Source: an uncultured Eubacteriales bacterium
GTDB taxonomy: Bacteria; Bacillota; Clostridia; UBA1381; UBA9506
Length of the DNA: 30,356 nt
Assembly (NCBI GenBank): GCA_900545185.1
Contig: UQYH01000012.1
Span: forward strand, 1-30,356
Direction: 5' to 3'
In this document: positions 25,447 through 30,356 of the stretch, piece after piece
How the letters are laid out: every line of letters begins with the position of its first letter
Position numbering within the stretch: the first letter of the stretch is position 1
Position numbers and translations under genes: made by a program
Notes under the pieces: generated by a model
Databases searched by the model: none
What the model saw: the letters and a program-made list of their open reading frames with translations, nothing else
What the model was told of the DNA's origin: nothing

Positions 25447-27315
25447 ATGAATCGGATTGTTGAAGCCTATTATTTAAAAAATAAACAATATGGTAAAACC
25501 CATCAAAGGGATGTTTTATACTATTATCCTGATTATCAAAGGCAATTCAGCGGCATTTGCGATACAATGCTCCGTTTGATTCAAAGCCGGCAGCTGGAAG
25601 ACGAAAGCCTGTGGCCTCTTTTTGTGAATCAGTTTAAAACACATCCCGACCCTAAGGATAACGGATGGAGAGGGGAATATTGGGGGAAAATGATGCGCGG
25701 CGCATGCTTGACATACCAGTATTCGCGTGATGAAAAGCTATATGCAATTTTAACGGAAACGGTAAAGGATATGCTTACGGCACAGGATGCGGACGGACGG
25801 TTTTCGACCTACACAAAAGAGGCAGAGTTTCGCGGCTGGGATATGTGGTGCCGCAAATATGTGATGCTGGGTCTTTTGCACTATCACGAAATTTGCAGAG
25901 ATGAGGCGCTGCGTGGAGAAATTGTTACAGCGCTTTGTAAGCATTTGGACTATATAATCTCTAAAATCGGCGAAGGTAAGCTTGACATTACCCAAACAAG
26001 TGACATTTGGGAGGGGGTCAATTCCAGCTCTGTTTTAGAGCCGGTTATGCGGCTGTATCATCTTACGGGTAAGCAAAGCTATTTAGATTTTGCAACCTAT
26101 ATTGTAAACCGCGGCGGTGCCGACAGCCAAAATATTTTTCAAACGGCATATGAAGGCAAATTGTACCCATATCAATATAAGGTGGTTAAAGCTTACGAAT
26201 TAATGTCCTGCTTTGAGGGGCTATGTGAATATTACCGTGCTACGGGAATTGAAAAATGGAAGCAGGCGGTAATCCGTTTTTGGGATATGATTCGGGAAAC
26301 GGATATTACCATTATCGGATGTGCGGGCTGTACGCATGAATTGTTTGACCATTCGGCTGTTAGGCAAACAGATACATCACAAACCCTGGAAATGCAGGAA
26401 ACCTGCGTAGCGGTTACTTGGATGAAGCTGTGCGCGCAGCTGTTATCGTTGACAGGGGAGGCAAAGTATGCGGACGAAATGGAACGCTCGGCCTATAACA
26501 CGGTATTCGGGAGCGTTAACACAATGCAAAGCAAGCATAACAACGGCCTTCCTTTTGACAGCTACAGTCCCCTTTGGCTTCGTAAGCGCGGCGTGGAAAC
26601 GGGTGGCATGAAGGAAATGGAAAATGGCGCCCGGTATGGCTGCTGCGCAGCAATCGGGTCGGCCGGTACGGCGCTTTTGCCCGACTTGGCGTGTATGAGT
26701 GCACAAAACGGCATGGTCATTAACTTTTACGAAAACGGAATCGTCACATTTCCGATTGCGGATGACAACAGTGTAAAGCTGACAATTGAAACGGCGTATC
26801 CTGCCGATGGCAAAATTAAAATTACGGTGGAGCCGGAACGGGAAGAAATATTTGATATTGGGTTGCGTATTCCCGGCTTTGGTAAAACGACAGAACTTAC
26901 GGTTAACGGAGTGAAGTCAGCTTGCGCACCCGGCAGCTTTAAAACCGTATCAAGAGCATGGAAACAGGGCGATGTTTTGGAACTGCATCTTGATATGGCT
27001 GCATATATTGTGCATGCACCGGGCTGTGCCGATAAGCCGGAAACGCGGGACTTTGTTGCTGTTACAAAAGGGCCGCTTGTTTTGGCACGGGATGCAAGAA
27101 TTTGCCCGGATGCAGGTAGGGCTGTACGCGTGAAGCGGAATGCAGATGTTGTCATGCTGCAAAACAGTCATAAGGCATCGTTTGATACAGTTTGCGAATA
27201 TGAAGCAGATTTTTGCGGAGAAAAAACAACACTGATCGATTACATGTCTGCCGGGAAAACATGGGATGATGATTCTGCGACAGAAGCGTGGCTGCCGGCG
27301 GAATTTATTGAATGA
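25447..27315 (+). CDS. GH127-like (DUF1680) glycosidase, beta-L-arabinofuranosidase family
   Basis: The 622-aa cytoplasmic protein starts at ATG 25447 after GGAGG (25433-25437). An (alpha/alpha)6 barrel is followed by beta-sandwich domains from about 430. The zinc and nucleophile signature of the beta-L-arabinofuranosidase HypBA1 is present: E318-T319-C320 and, 79 residues later, the C399-C400 pair (77 residues in HypBA1, where one Cys is the nucleophile). E298 in HELFD is the likely acid/base, though its spacing to ETC is 20 rather than 16. No signal peptide, so it trims imported oligosaccharides. Related DUF1680 families have other specificities, so arabinose release is only the leading guess. 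It is preceded by a terminator-like hairpin 16 bases upstream of ATG. Confidence 0.8.
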   Translation: MNRIVEAYYLKNKQYGKTHQRDVLYYYPDYQRQFSGICDTMLRLIQSRQLEDESLWPLFVNQFKTHPDPKDNGWRGEYWGKMMRGACLTYQYSRDEKLYAILTETVKDMLTAQDADGRFSTYTKEAEFRGWDMWCRKYVMLGLLHYHEICRDEALRGEIVTALCKHLDYIISKIGEGKLDITQTSDIWEGVNSSSVLEPVMRLYHLTGKQSYLDFATYIVNRGGADSQNIFQTAYEGKLYPYQYKVVKAYELMSCFEGLCEYYRATGIEKWKQAVIRFWDMIRETDITIIGCAGCTHELFDHSAVRQTDTSQTLEMQETCVAVTWMKLCAQLLSLTGEAKYADEMERSAYNTVFGSVNTMQSKHNNGLPFDSYSPLWLRKRGVETGGMKEMENGARYGCCAAIGSAGTALLPDLACMSAQNGMVINFYENGIVTFPIADDNSVKLTIETAYPADGKIKITVEPEREEIFDIGLRIPGFGKTTELTVNGVKSACAPGSFKTVSRAWKQGDVLELHLDMAAYIVHAPGCADKPETRDFVAVTKGPLVLARDARICPDAGRAVRVKRNADVVMLQNSHKASFDTVCEYEADFCGEKTTLIDYMSAGKTWDDDSATEAWLPAEFIE

Positions 27316-27322
27316 AAATATG

Positions 27323-27351
27323 TTGCCAAGAGTGCAGAAAACATTTATAAT
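27323..27351 (+). promoter_or_regulatory. Internal sigma-A promoter for the isomerase-kinase pair
   Basis: TTGCCA (27323-27328) and a perfect TATAAT (27346-27351) are 17 bases apart, in the 52-base gap after the GH127-like gene. The transcript would start near 27358, only about 10 bases before ATG 27368, so the resulting mRNA would have a very short leader that may exclude part of the GGGAG site. This promoter lacks the ATAGTA context and upstream conserved element of the other three. Confidence 0.6.
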
Positions 27352-27367
27352 ATAAGGGAGCGATGAC

Positions 27368-27913
27368 ATGTTAACGAAAGAGGATTATGAAACCTACAGC
27401 CGATTGGCTGCGGAGTATTTAAACAAGGCGCATATTGCGATTACAGACGAAGAACGGTCGAGAATTGAAGTGGCCGAATATGAGCTGGGCTGCATTGAAA
27501 AAATCGGTCTGGAGCTCGTGGTTTATGTCAACACAGAACGGTGCTGTGCCAAAGAGCTTGTGCTGCTGCCGCATCAAACCTGTCCGGAGCATCGGCATCC
27601 GGCCGTGCTGGGGCAGGAGGGTAAGGAAGAAACCTTCCGCTGCCGTTACGGTAAGGTGTATTTATATGTTGAAGGTGAGCCGACGGAAGCCATACAGGGC
27701 ACAATTCCGGAAGGATATGAGGATTGCTTTACTTGCCGTCATGAGATTGTGCTGACACCGGGCGAGCAATATACCATCCGGCCGAATACACTGCACTGGT
27801 TTCAGGCAGGCAGCGAAGGTGCCGTTGTGTCTGAATTTTCGACAAAAAGCCGTGATGAATATGATATTTACACGGACAAGCGCATAGATGCAGCCGGAAA
27901 ACGGAATGTATAA
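27368..27913 (+). CDS. D-lyxose isomerase-like cupin sugar isomerase
   Basis: The 181-aa protein matches the D-lyxose ketol-isomerase family of small manganese-dependent cupins, which interconvert D-lyxose/D-xylulose and usually D-mannose/D-fructose. The metal ligands expected are H75 and H77 (CPEHRHP), E88 (GKEETFRCRYG) and H143 (IRPNTLHWFQAG); the following VVSEFSTKSRDEYDIYTDKR is also characteristic. Full length, no signal peptide, cytoplasmic. GGGAG lies just upstream of ATG. Next to a PfkB kinase and in the same locus as an AGE-family enzyme, it probably turns an aldose from the glycan into a ketose for phosphorylation. Substrate preference cannot be read from the sequence. Confidence 0.85.
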   Translation: MLTKEDYETYSRLAAEYLNKAHIAITDEERSRIEVAEYELGCIEKIGLELVVYVNTERCCAKELVLLPHQTCPEHRHPAVLGQEGKEETFRCRYGKVYLYVEGEPTEAIQGTIPEGYEDCFTCRHEIVLTPGEQYTIRPNTLHWFQAGSEGAVVSEFSTKSRDEYDIYTDKRIDAAGKRNV

Positions 27914-27923
27914 AGGAGACAGT

Positions 27924-28874
27924 ATGCAAAAATTTGATGTAACCGCTTTGGGCGAGCTTTTGATTGATTTTACCTATGCCGGACAATCGACCAACGGAGC
28001 TGCACTGTTTGAGCAAAATCCCGGCGGTGCGCCGGCCAATGTGCTGACGGCCGTACGGCGTTTGGGCGGCAATGCGGCTTTTATCGGCAAGGTAGGACGT
28101 GATATGCACGGTGAGTTTTTAGAGCAGACCTTACAGAAAAACGGCATTGATACCGAAGGCCTTTTGATGGATGAAAACAGCTTTACAACGCTTGCTTTTG
28201 TCAATTTGGATGAAAACGGCGACCGCAGTTTTTCATTTGCGCGTAAGCCGGGTGCGGATACTTGTTTGCACCTTAATGAGGTTCGTTTTGATTTGATTGA
28301 ATCATCTTTTATTTTTCACATCGGCTCGCTTTCGCTGACGGATGAACCGGTACGGTCGGCCACGCTTGCGGCACTGCGTTTTGCAAAGGAGAAGGGTGTT
28401 ATTATTTCATATGACCCTAATTATCGCGCCATGCTATGGAAAGACGAGAAAACAGCTGCAGCACAAATGCGCTCTGTACTGCCGTTTGCAGATGTAATTA
28501 AGCTTTCGGATGAGGAACTTTTGTTAGTGACGGGAGAAACAGACCCTTCTAAGGCTACATCGGTTCTTTTGGCGCAGGGTATTTCCTGTGTACTTATTAC
28601 CTGTGGCGCGGAAGGTGCCATTGTTTCGACGCAGACAGGGACGGTTACATCACCGGCTCAAAAGGTCAAAGTGATCGATACAACCGGTGCCGGGGACGCA
28701 TTTATGGGTGGCTTTTTATATATGCTTTCCGCCGAGAGAAAATCGCCTTCTGCACTGACGCTTTCAGACGCCCGGCGTTATGCTGAATTTGCGGGGCGCG
28801 TGGCAGCATGCTGCGTATCGCATCGCGGTGCCATTTACGCCATGCCGACAATGGAAGAAGTTAAAAGACAGTAA
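27924..28874 (+). CDS. PfkB-family carbohydrate kinase, fructokinase-like
   Basis: The 316-aa ribokinase-like enzyme starts at ATG 27924 after AAAGGAGA, 10 bases beyond the isomerase stop. The N-terminal sugar-binding region NPGGAPANVLTAVRRLGG and the C-terminal DTTGAGDAFMGGFL, with the catalytic base D258 and anion-hole glycines G255/G257, are intact. VDLNEDGDRSF-like NLDENGDRSF and DPNYRAMLW are typical of fructokinases and related ketose kinases. It phosphorylates a monosaccharide with ATP in the cytoplasm. Coupling to the isomerase suggests a ketose such as D-fructose or D-xylulose. It is the last gene of operon B before a strong terminator. Confidence 0.87.
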   Translation: MQKFDVTALGELLIDFTYAGQSTNGAALFEQNPGGAPANVLTAVRRLGGNAAFIGKVGRDMHGEFLEQTLQKNGIDTEGLLMDENSFTTLAFVNLDENGDRSFSFARKPGADTCLHLNEVRFDLIESSFIFHIGSLSLTDEPVRSATLAALRFAKEKGVIISYDPNYRAMLWKDEKTAAAQMRSVLPFADVIKLSDEELLLVTGETDPSKATSVLLAQGISCVLITCGAEGAIVSTQTGTVTSPAQKVKVIDTTGAGDAFMGGFLYMLSAERKSPSALTLSDARRYAEFAGRVAACCVSHRGAIYAMPTMEEVKRQ

Positions 28875-28911
28875 AAAATGCGTTAAAATATGTAAATACG
28901 GTTTATGCAAC

Positions 28912-28948
28912 GGGAGTAACCAAACACGGTTACTCTCTTAACTTTTTC
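28912..28948 (+). terminator. Rho-independent terminator ending operon B
   Basis: GGGAGTAACC (28912-28921) pairs with GGTTACTCTC (28928-28937), eight perfect pairs plus G-T and G-C, around AAACAC; TTAACTTTTT follows. It is 37 bases after the kinase stop and lies between two converging genes. Confidence 0.88.
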
Positions 28949-28988
28949 AGAACGGGCAATACCTTCATCTCATATTATGACAGTATGA

Positions 28989-30356
28989 CTATGAATATAA
29001 AAACTTATATCGTTCGTACAGGTCGTTGGCTTCAAATGCTTTTATTTTAAGAGTGACGGTTGTGCCCTTTGAAGGAACACTTTCAATATGAAAATCACAA
29101 TCGTTTTTATAATACAGATTGATTCGGCGAATCGTATTTTTAATTCCGTAATTCAAATAATCCGAATCATAATCGAGATGTATGATATGCCGGAGCTTAT
29201 CGGCGTCAATTCCGCAGCCGTTATCGGATATTTTCAAAATGATATATCCGTCGCAGAGCCGTCCGCTTATGGTAATAAGTCCGTCGGGATTGCGGTTTAT
29301 TCCGTGCAGTATGGAGTTCTCGACAAACGGCTGCAGGATCAGCTTAACGGTAGTAAACTCCAGTATATCCGAATCCACATCAATTGTGTATTTGTAAGTA
29401 TGTGAGTGCGTAAAATTCATAACTTTAATATACTTTTCGGTAAGCTCAAGTTCTTCGCGGATGGTTACAATAGAACGCCCCTTAGACAGGATACCGTGAT
29501 AATATTGCGTCAGCATGGATATACTGTCTGCGATATACGTGTCACCGATGTCAAGCGCATACCATTTAAGCGAGGAGAGGGAATTATATAATAAATGCGG
29601 ATTGATTTTCGACTGCATATATTCCAGCTCGATGGCTGTTTTTTCAAAATTAATCTCGTTCATTTCACGATGAACCTTGTCTATTTTTTCTACCAAATCC
29701 ATAATATTTTGATAGATTGGGTAAAAGTCATCGTCTGTGCCTATCGGTATTTCGGAAATGTTTTTAAAGGATTTTACTCTTTTCATATTATTGATAAACG
29801 CATCAATTTTTTTAGTCATAAATGTGGAGGTTAAATTTGCTGCCGATATAAGAAGTACAATAAAAATGCCGAGAATTGCAAACACTTTGCCAAAATTCCT
29901 GACATAAATATCGGTCTTTACACTCTTATCAAGAGTTGCGGTCAAAATTGCATCGCACAGCAAGTCGTTTTGAACGATGTAGCTGCCGTTATCTTTTTGA
30001 TTTGAAAATATGCCTGCATCGGCTGCGTCTTCTATACGGACCTCTGTTTGGGTTTCGATGATTTCGTCTTTAATTGCATACTGAAATTCTGAAATAATAT
30101 TTTTAAAATAGTCCATGGAAAAGGTGTAACATACTATGGCAGTGTAATCCGTCATGGTCAAAACGGGTCTGTATAAGCTTACGGAATTTTCTGTTAATCT
30201 CCAAAAATATTTACTTGTGTTACGGTCGGCGAGTAACTGCTGAATATCGGCCGGCAGAGCGGTCAGGGAGTCCGTATATTTAGTTTTAAAAATAGAGGTG
30301 TTGTTATGGTAAATAATGCATTTTGGTTCGTCTAAGGAAATGGATGTCCGAAGGTG
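28989..30356 (-). CDS. YesM-type sensor histidine kinase, N-terminus outside window
   Basis: The frame is open from the right window edge to the stop at 28989, giving at least 455 residues; the internal TTG at 30161 is not the true start because the open frame continues through sensor-like sequence to base 30356. An extracytoplasmic sensor part precedes a membrane segment (FAILGIFIVLLISAANL), a HAMP-like linker with coiled coil, and a His_kinase domain with INPHLLYNSL (phospho-His codon at 29595-29597). The ATP-binding domain follows with LQPFVENSILHGI (N box) and SDNGCGI (G1 box). The family pairs with a YesN-type AraC response regulator and often controls nearby sugar importers. Its partner would lie upstream, outside the window. 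It converges on operon B. Confidence 0.9.
   Translation of the reverse strand, partial: HLRTSISLDEPKCIIYHNNTSIFKTKYTDSLTALPADIQQLLADRNTSKYFWRLTENSVSLYRPVLTMTDYTAIVCYTFSMDYFKNIISEFQYAIKDEIIETQTEVRIEDAADAGIFSNQKDNGSYIVQNDLLCDAILTATLDKSVKTDIYVRNFGKVFAILGIFIVLLISAANLTSTFMTKKIDAFINNMKRVKSFKNISEIPIGTDDDFYPIYQNIMDLVEKIDKVHREMNEINFEKTAIELEYMQSKINPHLLYNSLSSLKWYALDIGDTYIADSISMLTQYYHGILSKGRSIVTIREELELTEKYIKVMNFTHSHTYKYTIDVDSDILEFTTVKLILQPFVENSILHGINRNPDGLITISGRLCDGYIILKISDNGCGIDADKLRHIIHLDYDSDYLNYGIKNTIRRINLYYKNDCDFHIESVPSKGTTVTLKIKAFEANDLYERYKFLYS

Noticed and set aside
29088..29834. Several plus-strand open frames of 60-105 codons opposite the histidine kinase
   Set aside because: They overlap conserved histidine kinase motifs on the minus strand and show no coding features or ribosome sites.
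1..30356. CRISPR arrays, insertion sequences, tRNA or rRNA genes
   Set aside because: No regularly spaced repeats, transposase motifs, terminal repeats with flanking duplications, or tRNA/rRNA-like sequences were noticed on reading; covariance-model searches could not be run.

Overview
The window is most likely from a low-to-mid GC Gram-positive member of the Clostridia, probably an uncultured gut or rumen lineage. The reasons are S-layer homology (SLH) anchored surface proteins, copper-amine-oxidase-like wall modules, an LplB/YtcP-type sugar importer with a lipoprotein binding protein, a membrane-bound AraC regulator of the YtdP/YesN style, a YesM-type histidine kinase, strong AGGAGG ribosome sites, several TTG starts and sigma-A promoters. 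This assignment is an inference; there is no rRNA or other marker gene.

Layout. Bases 1-116 are the 3' end of a RelE/ParE-type toxin gene, followed by a terminator. Operon A (promoter 278-307; genes 344-6768) encodes an AGE-family sugar epimerase/isomerase, a 1321-aa secreted heparinase II/III-type lyase and a neutral-ceramidase-like hydrolase. A monocistronic regulator gene (6858-9119) with its own promoter and a perfect 14-bp terminator follows. Operon B (promoter 9232-9260) runs about 19.6 kb to a terminator at 28912-28948. It encodes a solute-binding lipoprotein, two permeases, a second secreted heparinase II/III-type lyase, a secreted non-catalytic beta-sandwich protein, two SLH proteins, a Gfo/Idh/MocA oxidoreductase, a GH88 unsaturated uronyl hydrolase, a GH127-like glycosidase, a D-lyxose isomerase-like enzyme and a PfkB kinase. 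A strong internal promoter (27323-27351) precedes the last two genes. On the minus strand at the right edge is an incomplete sensor histidine kinase.

How the genes work together (inference). This is a Gram-positive polysaccharide-utilisation locus for a uronate-containing glycan. Surface lyases cut the polymer by beta-elimination, and SLH proteins and beta-sandwich modules provide wall attachment and glycan capture. The lipoprotein/permease pair imports unsaturated oligosaccharides; no ATPase subunit is present, so a shared MsmX-like ATPase is expected elsewhere. Inside the cell GH88 removes the unsaturated uronate, and the GH127-like enzyme and the ceramidase-like hydrolase remove other substituents. 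The oxidoreductase, AGE enzyme, isomerase and kinase pass monosaccharides to central metabolism. No sulfatase is present, so a heavily sulfated substrate such as heparin is not indicated.

The most notable signals are a roughly 35-bp sequence conserved just upstream of the -35 box of both operons (a candidate operator for the AraC regulator), two paralogous lyases with different accessory modules, a non-catalytic protein built from the same N- and C-terminal modules as one lyase, and an SLH protein with about 740 residues I cannot assign to a family.
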